Assembly (NCBI GenBank): GCA_002418285.1
Contig: DIDT01000019.1
Location: forward strand, 1 to 34,681
Length of the DNA: 34,681 bases
Reading direction: 5' to 3'
From: Phycisphaerales bacterium UBA5793
Lineage (GTDB): Bacteria; Planctomycetota; Phycisphaerae; Phycisphaerales; UBA5793
The notes under the pieces were generated by a model that saw only the letters and a list, made by a program, of their open reading frames with translations, had not been told where the DNA came from and ran no database searches. Position 1 is the first letter of the stretch. Each line of letters opens with the position of its first letter. A program made the translations under genes and the position numbers. This document shows, piece by piece, positions 16,347-24,317 of the stretch.

Positions 16347-19040
16347 ATGCACGAGCGATTGCGGGATGAATTTCTTGGTCGGCTGGGCAAGTTTGTCATC
16401 CGACGCCGCTTCCCCGTCCTCGTCGCGGCTGCCCTGCTGCTTGCGTTGAGCGTGTGGCTGGCGCTGAGTCGCCTCACGATGCAGACCGACCGCAGTTTCC
16501 TCATCGCCCCCGACCTGCGCTGGAACGCCGCCTATCTCGCCTACAAGAAGGAGTTCCCCCGCTGGGGTGATGTGCTCGTCGCCGTCGACCGAGGTGAGAA
16601 CTCCCGAAACGATGTCGATCTCACCTCCGATCGCGCCGCGCAATTCGTCAAGACCCTCGCCCAGCGCCTGCGTCGGGAGCCGAGTATTGAGGATGTACTT
16701 GACGGCTACGAGTTCCAGCCCCGCTACGCCCGGCTCATGCTTACGCTACCGGAAGACGCGTATGCACGGTCGCTTGCAGAATTCGACACCTCGCGTCCCG
16801 TTCTCGAGTCGGCGTCAATCGTCGACTTGCTTCGCAGCACGCTGCGTAGGCTGACGTCAGCGGTGGCCAATCCGGCCTCGGCGGCGCAGTCACTGGGTAC
16901 CCTCGCGGAATTGCTGCGCAACACCGATGCCGCGATGGATGATCCGTCGCACGCCTTGCTGCCCGCGGCAGGGGGCTGGCGGCCGCTCGAGAGTGATTCG
17001 GGACGTTACCTGCTGCTCTCGGTGGCGCTGCGCCAGGGCGAGGCGTCCGTGTCGGGAGTTGATGCCGGCATCGCCGCAATCCGTCGCAACATCGCCGAGT
17101 TGCAGGACACGCGACTCTTTGCCGGCGTCGATGCGGGCGTCACCGGGATCGCCGCCATCGAGAATGATGAGACCACCCAGTCCATCGCCGATTCGACGTT
17201 CACATCGGTTCTCGCGTTCGTGCTCATTGCGCTGCTGATGTTCATCGTCTTTCGCGGCGTGGTCGTGCCGATCTGTGCGGCGGTGACGCTGCTCGTCGCA
17301 GTCGGCTGGAGTTTCGGCTGGGCGACGCTGGCCGTGGGCCATCTCCAGGTGCTCAGCGTCGTCTTCACCGTCATCCTCCTCGGCCTCGGGATCGACTTCG
17401 CCCTCCACCTCACTGCGCGCCTCGAACTGACGCGCGAAGAACATGAAGATCTGGGTGATGTCCTGGCTCGCGTGTATCGCGGCATCGGGCCGGGCATGAT
17501 CACCGGCGCCGTGACCACGGCGGCGTCATTTGCCGTCATGCTGCTGACCGATTTCAAAGGCGTGGCGGAAATGGGCGTCATTGCCGCAGGTGGCATCATC
17601 CTCTGCCTGATCGCCATGCTCAGCGTCTACCCCGCGCTGCTTTCATTGCGCGGTGATTGGCGCAAGAGCGTACGCCACCGCCTGGGCGGCGAAGATGCGC
17701 ACTTCGCACACGGCCGCCTCGATGTGGTCGATCGCCGTCCGCGTACGGTGATCATCGGCGCTGTACTTCTCATTGCCGGAGCCGTACCCGCAGCACTGCA
17801 GACGCGCTATGACCCCAACCTGCTCAACCTGCATCCGCCCGGTGTCGAGAGCGTGGTGTGGGAAAAGCGACTCATTGAAGACAGCCAGCGATCCGCATGG
17901 ATCGGCATGAGCATTGTCGATTCAGTCGATCAGGCACAGCGCGAGACCCTGGCGTTTCTCGCTGAGCCTCATGAGATCGCCGGCGTCGATGGAGTAGGGG
18001 CGCTCTTTCACCCGCAGCGCGAACAGCGCCGCGCTGCCATGGCCCAGTCCATGCCACGCGACATTCCTGCCACCAGCACCGGCACATCGGCCGAAGCGGC
18101 TCAACTGATCGGCCAACTGCGTGACGGCATACGGGCTGCGGCCGGCGAAACGCCTGACTCGAATCCAGCCGGCATCGGCCCGGCGCTGCGCGAGTCGCTT
18201 GTTCAAGTGACCAGCGCCTGCGATCATCTGCTCGAGCGTCTCGACTCGCCTCAGGCCCCGCAGCTCTGGGCCTCTGCCGCGCAAGCCTGGCAGCGCGATC
18301 GCGAGTCAATCATCGAAACGTGGACAACGCTGATCGATCCGCGCCCGCCGACGCTGGACGATCTCCCCGAGCCGCTGCGCACGCTCAATGTGTCGCCCGA
18401 TGGCCGCATGCTGCTGCGCATTGCCCCGGTTGATCGTGGAGGATCCGTGCTCGATCCCGAAAACCTCAGGGCCTTCGTCGCTGCGATGCGCAGCGTCGAC
18501 GCCAGTGTGCTCGGCCCGGCGGTGCAGATCTACGAATCAACCGTGCTCATCTCCCGCGCCTACACCATCGCGACCGCGCTGGCCGTTGGCGCGATCCTCG
18601 TTCTCCTGCTGCTCGATTTTCAGTCGCTGCCCGATTCACTGCTGGCGCTGTTGCCCGTGCTGGTCGGCTTCATCGGTCTCTTTGCCGTGATGGGGTTGAC
18701 TGACCTGCCGCTCAACTTCGCCAACATCATCGTCATGCCCTTCATCTTTGGGATCGGTGTCGACGCGGGCGTGCACATCGTTCACCGCTGGCGCGACGAT
18801 CCGACCGGCGTGCCTCGCGGCCTCTCGGGCGGCACCGGGCGCGGCATCCTGCTCACCACCCTCACCACCGTCATCGGCTTTGGCTGCATGGCCCTGGCGC
18901 AGCATCGCGGCATTCGCGGCCTGGGCATCACCATGGTCATCGGCCTGACCATCACGCTGATCGCCTGCTACACCGTGCTCCCCGCCATACTCCGCCTGCG
19001 GACTGCCGCCGGCGATGTCGAGCGGGAAGCCGGCGTATGA
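16347..19040 (+). CDS. RND/MMPL family transporter, HpnN-like
   Basis: An 897-residue inner-membrane transporter with the two-fold repeat of the MMPL/RND superfamily. Helix 1 (RFPVLVAAALLLALSVWLAL) is followed by a large extracytoplasmic domain. A first helix bundle contains LGLGIDFALHLTARLELTRE (near 345-365) and GAVTTAASFAVMLLTDFKGV. A second domain follows, then a second bundle with FIFGIGVDAGVHIVHRWRDD (near 795-815) and GILLTTLTTVIGFGCMALAQ. The start of the periplasmic part (TDRSFLIAPDLRWNAAYLAY) resembles HpnN, which moves hopanoids to the outer membrane. No hopanoid synthesis gene is in the window, so the cargo could be another lipid. The next gene, a membrane NTPase on the same strand, begins 63 bases later. 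Confidence 0.9.
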   Translation: MHERLRDEFLGRLGKFVIRRRFPVLVAAALLLALSVWLALSRLTMQTDRSFLIAPDLRWNAAYLAYKKEFPRWGDVLVAVDRGENSRNDVDLTSDRAAQFVKTLAQRLRREPSIEDVLDGYEFQPRYARLMLTLPEDAYARSLAEFDTSRPVLESASIVDLLRSTLRRLTSAVANPASAAQSLGTLAELLRNTDAAMDDPSHALLPAAGGWRPLESDSGRYLLLSVALRQGEASVSGVDAGIAAIRRNIAELQDTRLFAGVDAGVTGIAAIENDETTQSIADSTFTSVLAFVLIALLMFIVFRGVVVPICAAVTLLVAVGWSFGWATLAVGHLQVLSVVFTVILLGLGIDFALHLTARLELTREEHEDLGDVLARVYRGIGPGMITGAVTTAASFAVMLLTDFKGVAEMGVIAAGGIILCLIAMLSVYPALLSLRGDWRKSVRHRLGGEDAHFAHGRLDVVDRRPRTVIIGAVLLIAGAVPAALQTRYDPNLLNLHPPGVESVVWEKRLIEDSQRSAWIGMSIVDSVDQAQRETLAFLAEPHEIAGVDGVGALFHPQREQRRAAMAQSMPRDIPATSTGTSAEAAQLIGQLRDGIRAAAGETPDSNPAGIGPALRESLVQVTSACDHLLERLDSPQAPQLWASAAQAWQRDRESIIETWTTLIDPRPPTLDDLPEPLRTLNVSPDGRMLLRIAPVDRGGSVLDPENLRAFVAAMRSVDASVLGPAVQIYESTVLISRAYTIATALAVGAILVLLLLDFQSLPDSLLALLPVLVGFIGLFAVMGLTDLPLNFANIIVMPFIFGIGVDAGVHIVHRWRDDPTGVPRGLSGGTGRGILLTTLTTVIGFGCMALAQHRGIRGLGITMVIGLTITLIACYTVLPAILRLRTAAGDVEREAGV

Positions 19041-19103
19041 TGGTGTTGGTCTTCACCGACGCGAATCTGCATCGGATGCGCACATCGAGCCGAAAAACGA
19101 CCC

Positions 19104-20621
19104 ATGAACGTCTCCAGTTTTCTCAAGCACTGGTCCATCCGCGAAAACCCCTTCATGGCGGAAGAGGCGCGACAGGACGAAGTGCTCGCCCGCCTGCACG
19201 GCCAGTCGCCGCATCCTGATTTCTACAAGGTGCTTGGTGACCTGAACCGCCCCGCCTCGTCAGTCGTCTTCGGCGAAAAAGGCAGCGGCAAGACCGCTAT
19301 TCGCCTTCTCCTCGAAGAGCGCATCAACGAGTACGACGCCTCCCAGCCCGGTGGCACGGGACGAACGCTCGTGATCGCCTACGACGAGTGGAATCCCGTC
19401 CTCGATCGCTTCGCACGGCGCGTCAAGGGCAAGACGCCCCTCGAGTCGCTGCAGCAACTCCGCCTGGTCGATCACATCGACGGCCTACTGAGCGTCGCCG
19501 TATCCGATCTCGTGGATGCCGTCGTCGGGCGCAAGGGTGAGGGGCACGTCGAACTCGGCCCTGATGCCCGCCAGACCATTCGCCGCCTTGATCGCGATAC
19601 GCAGGACGACTGGATCATCCTGCAGACGCTCTACGACCGGCCGGACCAGGCCGTGAACCGTGGCCGCTCGCTTCGCCGCGCGATGCGCTTTCGGCGCCAG
19701 TCGTGGCTGGGACCGATGCGCTGGGTGCGTAACGCGCTGTGGGTCCTGGTGGTGCTTGCCGGCGCTGCGTACGCGTGGTACCACTATCAGCAGCAGACCG
19801 ACTGGCTCATGCAAATCGGGCTGGGCACGCTGGCCGTGATTACCATCGGCGTCAGCGGCAAGGTGCTGTTCGATCGTCTGCGGCTCTCGCGTCTGTCGCG
19901 ACAATTGTCCAACCAACTGCGCGTGCTCGATCGTCCGGCTGAGTCCATTCGCGCCTCGCTCGAAGCACTGCCCGCCGACCTGCGCGCCGCCGGCGGCTGG
20001 CCGACGGATGATCTCGATGACCCCCGCTACGCGATGCTCGAGCGCCTGCAGCGTGCCGTCAGTTCCTTCGGCTTTGAGCGCATCATCGTGCTCATCGATC
20101 GCGTGGATGAACCAACGTTGGTGAGTGGCGATGTGCAGCGAATGAAGGCCGTGGTCTGGCCGCTGTTTAACAACAAGTTCCTCCAGCAGAGCGGCATCGC
20201 CTTCAAGATGATGCTACCCATCGAACTGCGCCACGAGCTGCATCGCCAGAGCAGCAACTTCTTCCAGGAAGCGCGGCTCGACAAGCAGAATCTCATCGAC
20301 CGCCTGTCCTGGTCGGGAGCGATGCTCTACGACCTGTGCACCGCGCGGCTGAAAGCGTGCATGGACGAGGGCGCCGAGCCGATTGCGCTGACGGCCATGT
20401 TCGATGAGACGGTGAACAGACAGGACATCGTCGACGCGCTCGACCAGATGCGCCAGCCGCGCGATGCGTTCAAGATGATGTACCGCGTCATCCAGGAGCA
20501 CTGCTCCAACACGCCCGAGGAAGAGGCGAACTGGCGCATTCCCAGACTCGTCCTCGACCAGGTGCGCCGCCAGCAGGCCGAACGCCTGGAAGGACTTCAG
20601 CGCGGCCTGCGACCGGCGTGA
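19104..20621 (+). CDS. P-loop NTPase interrupted by two membrane helices (KAP/ExeA-like)
   Basis: A 505-residue protein of unconfirmed function. The N-terminus (HWSIRENPF) recalls ExeA-type ATPases. The Walker A motif is FGEKGSGKTA, with G57 to T64 binding the nucleotide phosphates. A Walker B-like strand, RIIVLIDRVDEP, lies near residues 326-337. Between them are two hydrophobic segments, about 208-226 (LWVLVVLAGAAYAWYHY) and 233-252 (MQIGLGTLAVITIGVSGKVL), flanked by basic residues. Transmembrane insertions inside the P-loop domain are the hallmark of KAP NTPases, which organise membrane-associated complexes. This match is by architecture only. The C-terminal 170 residues (FKMMLPIELRHELHRQSSNF and on) are helical and may be a lid or effector domain. 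It follows the RND transporter by 63 bases on the same strand, so the two may be co-transcribed. Confidence 0.75.
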   Translation: MNVSSFLKHWSIRENPFMAEEARQDEVLARLHGQSPHPDFYKVLGDLNRPASSVVFGEKGSGKTAIRLLLEERINEYDASQPGGTGRTLVIAYDEWNPVLDRFARRVKGKTPLESLQQLRLVDHIDGLLSVAVSDLVDAVVGRKGEGHVELGPDARQTIRRLDRDTQDDWIILQTLYDRPDQAVNRGRSLRRAMRFRRQSWLGPMRWVRNALWVLVVLAGAAYAWYHYQQQTDWLMQIGLGTLAVITIGVSGKVLFDRLRLSRLSRQLSNQLRVLDRPAESIRASLEALPADLRAAGGWPTDDLDDPRYAMLERLQRAVSSFGFERIIVLIDRVDEPTLVSGDVQRMKAVVWPLFNNKFLQQSGIAFKMMLPIELRHELHRQSSNFFQEARLDKQNLIDRLSWSGAMLYDLCTARLKACMDEGAEPIALTAMFDETVNRQDIVDALDQMRQPRDAFKMMYRVIQEHCSNTPEEEANWRIPRLVLDQVRRQQAERLEGLQRGLRPA

Positions 20622-20638
20622 ACGCGCGCACGAAGAAA

Positions 20639-20674
20639 GCGTTTAGCGGCGACGCATGCGTCGCCGCCAAACGC
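20639..20674. repeat. Palindromic repeat, full copy between convergent genes
   Basis: The central 22 bases (20646-20667) are a perfect palindrome with core GGCGACGCATGCGTCGCC. Flanking GCGTTT (20639-20644) and AAACGC (20669-20674) extend the pairing, with one unpaired base on each side (A at 20645, C at 20668). It lies 17 bases after the NTPase stop and 23 bases before the peroxiredoxin stop, so it could end transcription from both sides or be a dispersed REP-like element. Two further copies lie near 34253 and 34375. Confidence 0.85.
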
Positions 20675-20697
20675 ATGATCCATGTCGCCACGTTGCA

Positions 20698-21333
20698 TCA
20701 GAGATTCGGCTGCGGCGTATACCGCAGGTATGGCTTCACCTCCGTGAAACCCTTGGGGAACTTGCCCGGAATATCAGCCGTAGGAATGGACGGAACAACG
20801 ATGCAATCCTCGCCGTGCCGCCAGTTCGCCGGTGTGGCCACCTGGTAGCCGGCCGTCAACTGCAGCGAGTCGATCACGCGCAGCAGCTCATCAAAGTTGC
20901 GACCCGTCGAGGCCGGATAGGTCAGCGTGAGTTTGATCTTCCGGTCCGGCCCGATGACGAAGACGCTGCGCACCGTGGCGGTCTCCGATGCGTTCGGATG
21001 GATCATGCCATAAAGATGCGCCACGTGCCGGTCGGCGTCAGCGATGATGGGGAAATCGACCGTTGTGTGTTGCGTCTCGTTGATGTCGTTGACCCATCCG
21101 TGATGCGACTCAATGGGATCAACGCTCAGCGCCGCCACTTTGACGTTGCGCTTTTCGAACTCCGGCATGAGCCTGGCGCACGCGCCAAGTTCCGTCGTGC
21201 ACACGGGAGTGTAATCGGCTGGATGCGAGAAGAGAATCCCCCAGCCATCGCCGAGCCATCGGTGAAACTGAATCGTGCCCTGCGTCGTTTCAGCAGTAAA
21301 GTCCGGCGCCATGTCGCCAAGTTGCAAACCCAT
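20698..21333 (-). CDS. 1-Cys peroxiredoxin (Prx6 type)
   Basis: This cytoplasmic enzyme reduces hydrogen peroxide and organic peroxides through a cysteine sulfenic acid. The peroxidatic cysteine is Cys45 in FSHPADYTPVCTTELG. The Prx6/AhpC-TSA family order follows: VAALSVDPIESHHGWVNDI, DFPIIADADRHVAHLYGMIH, RSVFVIGPDRKIKL and the long C-terminal arm with GFTEVKPYLRYTPQP typical of the 1-Cys group. The length of 211 residues fits the group. Two adjacent ATG codons are possible; the second (21333) is five bases after GGAG and aligns with the family start (GLQLGDMAPDF). The gene lies downstream of the hibernation factor on the same strand with a gap of about 70 bases, which would fit a shared stress role. 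Confidence 0.95.
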   Translation of the reverse strand: MGLQLGDMAPDFTAETTQGTIQFHRWLGDGWGILFSHPADYTPVCTTELGACARLMPEFEKRNVKVAALSVDPIESHHGWVNDINETQHTTVDFPIIADADRHVAHLYGMIHPNASETATVRSVFVIGPDRKIKLTLTYPASTGRNFDELLRVIDSLQLTAGYQVATPANWRHGEDCIVVPSIPTADIPGKFPKGFTEVKPYLRYTPQPNL

Positions 21334-21402
21334 CATCTCTCCTTCAATCGGGTAGATCAGTCGTCCGTATGCTTCTGGGAACGCGGCGCGTGCGGCACGA
21401 CG

Positions 21403-21720
21403 TCAGCCGCCCTTGTGTTCGCGCTCCTTTTCGATGATCTTGCGCACCGCTCGCTCCAGTTTGCCGGCGGCGCCGACGATCGCTTCGTACATATCCGTGG
21501 AATTGTCCTCGACTGCAATGGGCTGGTGCGAAGCCGGTCTCGCTTCCATCACGCATCGCTTGTCGACTCCCGCCTTTGGGCCGTTGTTGTCATGAAGATG
21601 CACTTCCACGCGCGTGATGCGATCGCGAAACAGCTTCAATGACTTCTCCACTTCGTTCTCAACGTGTGCGATGATCGCCGGCGTGCTGTGAAACTCTGCC
21701 GCATTCACCTGGATCAGCAT
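21403..21720 (-). CDS. Ribosome hibernation-promoting factor family protein (HPF/RaiA), short form
   Basis: This 105-residue protein resembles HPF/RaiA (YfiA) factors, which bind the decoding centre of the 30S subunit and silence ribosomes in stationary phase or stress. Visible family traits are an opening beta strand (MLIQVNAAEF), a helix (AIIAHVENEVEKSLKLF), a strand IT-R-V-E-V-H-L-H-D-N-N-G-P-K and the terminal helix DMYEAIVGAAGKLERAVRKI. It lacks the C-terminal dimerisation domain of long HPF. The start is set at ATG 21720 because AGGGAG stands seven bases upstream; the 19 further in-frame codons upstream are unlike the family. It precedes the peroxiredoxin gene on the minus strand. Confidence 0.85.
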   Translation of the reverse strand: MLIQVNAAEFHSTPAIIAHVENEVEKSLKLFRDRITRVEVHLHDNNGPKAGVDKRCVMEARPASHQPIAVEDNSTDMYEAIVGAAGKLERAVRKIIEKEREHKGG

Positions 21721-22084
21721 GTTCTTCTCCCTGGGTTCCATGCGTTTGTACGGGCCGATGCTCGGGATCTGAACCAACGCGATTCAATCCCGATGGATTG
21801 TAGAGACGCGGAGCCCTGACTTACTGCCGGGGCGGCCACCCTGAATTCCCCGCCTCGAGACGGTCGGGATTATTGGCACCTGCATCCGGTGAGGCAGGTG
21901 GCCGCATCGCCACGAAGCAAATCCAGCTCTCCCACGGGCAGGCGGCGAGAGGCTCCGCGCGCCCCAGCTGCGAACCGTCGCGGCATTCACTTCGGCGTCG
22001 CCGACTGCTTGATCGACATCTCTTGCGGTGGGTTTTGAATTCCCGCGGCGGAGCGTGCCCGTCATTCGTTCACTGGGGCGCAGT
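21721..22084. other. Unassigned 364-base intergenic region with short hairpins
   Basis: No convincing gene is seen; the longest minus-strand frame here (93 codons) has no recognisable protein character. The region should contain the promoter of the hibernation factor gene (minus strand) and the 3' end of the DUF486 transcript. It holds a seven-pair stem CACCTGC/GCAGGTG (21877-21883 with 21894-21900) and a six-pair stem CAATCC/GGATTG (21785-21800). It also has two occurrences of TGAATTCCC near 21842 and 22036. A small RNA or leader is possible, but I could not match it to a known family. Confidence 0.4.
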
Positions 22085-22453
22085 TTACGGCGCAGGCTGC
22101 ACGACGGCGGCCTGGCCTCGGAACATGAAGTACACCGCCCCGCAGATGCACAATCCTGCCCAGAAGTAGTCGAGTCGCAGCGGCTGCTTCATGTAGAACA
22201 GGGCAAAGGGGATGAACACCAACAGCGTGATCGCCTCCTGCAGAATCTTCAGTTGGCCCAGACTCATCTGCGTGTAGCCAATGCGATTCGCCGGCACCTG
22301 CACCATGTACTCGAAGAATGCGATGCACCAGCTGAGCGTCGCGGCAATGAACCAAGGCTTGTGATTCAGATCTTTCAGATGCGCATACCACGCAAAGGTC
22401 ATGAACAGGTTCGACACCATGAGCATCAACGCGGTTTGGAGAATGACGGTCAT
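22085..22453 (-). CDS. DUF486-type small integral membrane protein
   Basis: A 122-residue inner-membrane protein with four hydrophobic segments: MTVILQTALMLMVSNLFMTF, FIAATLSWCIAFFEYMVQV, LKILQEAITLLVFIPFALFY and DYFWAGLCICGAVYFMFRG. The segment around FEYMVQVPANRIGYTQMSLG-Q-L-K-I-L-Q-E matches my memory of the DUF486 family, a small branch near the drug/metabolite transporter superfamily. The transported compound, if any, is unknown. ATG at 22453 follows GAGG by seven bases; longer in-frame starts run into the neighbouring methyltransferase gene. It lies downstream of that gene on the same strand, separated by a GC-rich hairpin. Confidence 0.88.
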   Translation of the reverse strand: MTVILQTALMLMVSNLFMTFAWYAHLKDLNHKPWFIAATLSWCIAFFEYMVQVPANRIGYTQMSLGQLKILQEAITLLVFIPFALFYMKQPLRLDYFWAGLCICGAVYFMFRGQAAVVQPAP

Positions 22454-22513
22454 ATCGGCCTCGCAATGAAGCCGAATTGTAGTGTCGATTCCCTTCAACC
22501 CAACGGCCGCCCG

Positions 22514-22533
22514 CCGCCCGTCCTGTCGGGCGG
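22514..22533 (-). terminator. GC-rich hairpin after the methyltransferase gene
   Basis: CCGCCCG (22514-22520) pairs with CGGGCGG (22527-22533) across a six-base loop, immediately past the methyltransferase stop on the minus strand. No T run follows, so it may be a weak or factor-dependent terminator, or a stabilising 3' structure. Confidence 0.4.
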
Positions 22534-22536
22534 GCC

Positions 22537-23187
22537 TCAGTAGTCGCCTCGCATCATGGCGATCGTCGCGTCGTGCCCGCCGAGATACTCCTGGCGAAAC
22601 CGCACCAGCGTCGTCGCCCGCAGGGCCCAATCGAGCCAGTCGAGCGTATTGAATCGCCGAGCGGGCCCGGTGTCGCGCGCCAGCGCCTCTGGCGAAGCGC
22701 GGTCGGAGAGGAAGTTAAACACCACGCCCCGGCGCGCCGCTTCCCAGGCCCGCTGTACCACCACCCGTGCCGTGGCCTCCGGCACGGTGTTGAGCGAACC
22801 CGAAAAGTAGATGATGTCCGGGCTCCCGATCGCCAGCGCCCCAGCGTCGGCCACGAAATCATGGCAGTGAAACTCGGCCCGGGCCAGGCCGCGTTTCGTC
22901 GCGCCGTCGATGATCTCCGCCACCCCGTCCACGCCGACGTACCGGTGCAGCCGCACATTCCGCTCAGCGAGAAACTCGCACAGATCCCCCAGGCCGCACC
23001 CGGCGTCGAGCAGACTCAGACCGTCGAGATCGACCATCTGCCGCAGCACGTCAAACCGAACCGCCTGGTATTCGCGGCTGTTCCACAGCGTCGCATCAAA
23101 CGTGGCGCCGAAGTGATCCACCGCGCGGCGGTACGGCTCGAGGTAGTCGTCATCGGGCAGCGCAGATTCAGGCTCAGGCAGGCTCAC
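22537..23187 (-). CDS. SAM-dependent class I methyltransferase
   Basis: A 216-residue Rossmann-fold methyltransferase. Motif I is LLDAGCGLGDL (residues 59-69), which binds S-adenosylmethionine. RYVGVDGVAEIIDGA provides the acidic residue of motif II, and EFHCHDFVADAGAL and IIYFSGSLNTV follow as motifs III-IV. The substrate is unknown. The start is taken as the GTG at 23187: AAGGTGG lies four bases upstream, and the GTGA overlaps the stop of the preceding permease gene by four bases, implying translational coupling. A second GTG at 23211 would add eight residues. Coupling to two LptF/LptG-type permease genes hints at a role in envelope lipid modification, but the substrate-binding region gives no direct support. 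Confidence 0.87.
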   Translation of the reverse strand: MSLPEPESALPDDDYLEPYRRAVDHFGATFDATLWNSREYQAVRFDVLRQMVDLDGLSLLDAGCGLGDLCEFLAERNVRLHRYVGVDGVAEIIDGATKRGLARAEFHCHDFVADAGALAIGSPDIIYFSGSLNTVPEATARVVVQRAWEAARRGVVFNFLSDRASPEALARDTGPARRFNTLDWLDWALRATTLVRFRQEYLGGHDATIAMMRGDY

Positions 23188-24302
23188 GTTTCCACCTTCA
23201 TCATCCGCCACACCGCCAGCGGAAGCAGTATGAGCAGCGGAATGGCGAACACCGATGCCGCCGGCGGCACAAACGGAATGCCCACCGTCACACCCACCGC
23301 CCCGCCGATCTGCGCCGTCAGTCCCACCGCCGAACAGTTTACCGATTGCACCAGCAAGTTGCGCGGCTCGCGAATCAGGAAAAACGGCAGCGTGATGAGC
23401 AGCGTCAGAATGTTGATGAGCACCTGCGAGAAGCGGCCGAAGCGCATCCGCTCCAGTTCATCTACACCGCGGGTGCTCTCGCGCTGCACCAGTTCGCCCA
23501 GTTGTCTCAGATTGAGCATCTGGCGAAACTCCAGGTGGCGCCGCATCAACAACCCCGTGGGATCGAGTTGCGAGCTGATCTTGTCGATTGGCTTGGGGGG
23601 TGGGGCAGTCGTCACGTTGTCGCTGCTCAGTTGCGTCGCCTTGCCGTCCACGAGCGACCAGCCGTCGCCGACCCAGTGCGCGCTGGTCGCGGTGATGATG
23701 CGCGACAGTTCATCCGAGTCGTCGTATTCCCAGATGAACGGACGAGTGAGTTCCTCCTTGGCGGGGGAAAACCACTGGGAGTAGATGACCCGCTGCGGCC
23801 CGTCGCTCGCCATGTTCACGCGAAATCCCTCAACCTCCGGCCGACCGATCTCGCCGTGGTTGCGCAGCAGCAGCGGCGCCAGGCGGGGCAGCGCGATCTC
23901 GCGGTTGAGCAGTTGCAGCACGTTGAGCCCCACGATCGCGATGATCAGCGGCATCGCCACGCGGTGCAGGCTGACGCCGGCCGCGAGTACGGCGGTCATC
24001 TCTCGATGCCGGTGCAGTTGCACCAGGGTGAACCCGACCGCGCCGATGGTGATAATTCCCAACAGGAAGGAATAAAACTGGAACGCGCGCGGCCCATAAA
24101 AATCGATCACCATCCACGCCGTCGCCCAAGCGCGGCCCAGTCCGCTCAGGCCTTCCGCCGGCATCGTCGCATCCACCGCCTCGACGAACCGATCGACGTT
24201 AAGAAACAGATCGATCATGCACGTGAAAATGAACAGCAGCGAGAACAACAGGATGAAGTTCAGAAAGAACTGGCGGAGGATGTATCGGTCAAGAAACGTC
24301 AT
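23184..24302 (-). CDS. LptF/LptG (YjgP/YjgQ) family permease
   Basis: A 372-residue inner-membrane permease of the YjgP/YjgQ family. In the Lpt system, two such subunits with the LptB ATPase extract lipopolysaccharide from the inner membrane and pass it to the periplasmic bridge. It begins with FLDRYILRQFFLNFILLFSL, a typical family start, then hydrophobic segments around 65-90 and 100-125. A periplasmic jellyroll-like domain spans about 140-280, and two or three C-terminal helices follow from about 300 (FSQVLINILTLLITLPFFLI). The size and N-terminus fit LptG better than LptF, but the assignment is uncertain. It starts 15 bases after the stop of the upstream permease gene and overlaps the methyltransferase gene by four bases, so the three are probably one operon. 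Confidence 0.88.
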   Translation of the reverse strand: MTFLDRYILRQFFLNFILLFSLLFIFTCMIDLFLNVDRFVEAVDATMPAEGLSGLGRAWATAWMVIDFYGPRAFQFYSFLLGIITIGAVGFTLVQLHRHREMTAVLAAGVSLHRVAMPLIIAIVGLNVLQLLNREIALPRLAPLLLRNHGEIGRPEVEGFRVNMASDGPQRVIYSQWFSPAKEELTRPFIWEYDDSDELSRIITATSAHWVGDGWSLVDGKATQLSSDNVTTAPPPKPIDKISSQLDPTGLLMRRHLEFRQMLNLRQLGELVQRESTRGVDELERMRFGRFSQVLINILTLLITLPFFLIREPRNLLVQSVNCSAVGLTAQIGGAVGVTVGIPFVPPAASVFAIPLLILLPLAVWRMMKVET

Positions 24303-24317
24303 GCTCTTTGGGCGCTC

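Noticed and set aside
21784..22065. 93-codon minus-strand frame in the gap before the hibernation factor gene
   Set aside because: No ribosome site, no hydrophobic or domain pattern, and a residue composition typical of non-coding GC-rich DNA.
22573..23784. 403-codon plus-strand frame antisense to the methyltransferase and permease
   Set aside because: It spans the junction of two well-supported minus-strand genes and shows no domain.
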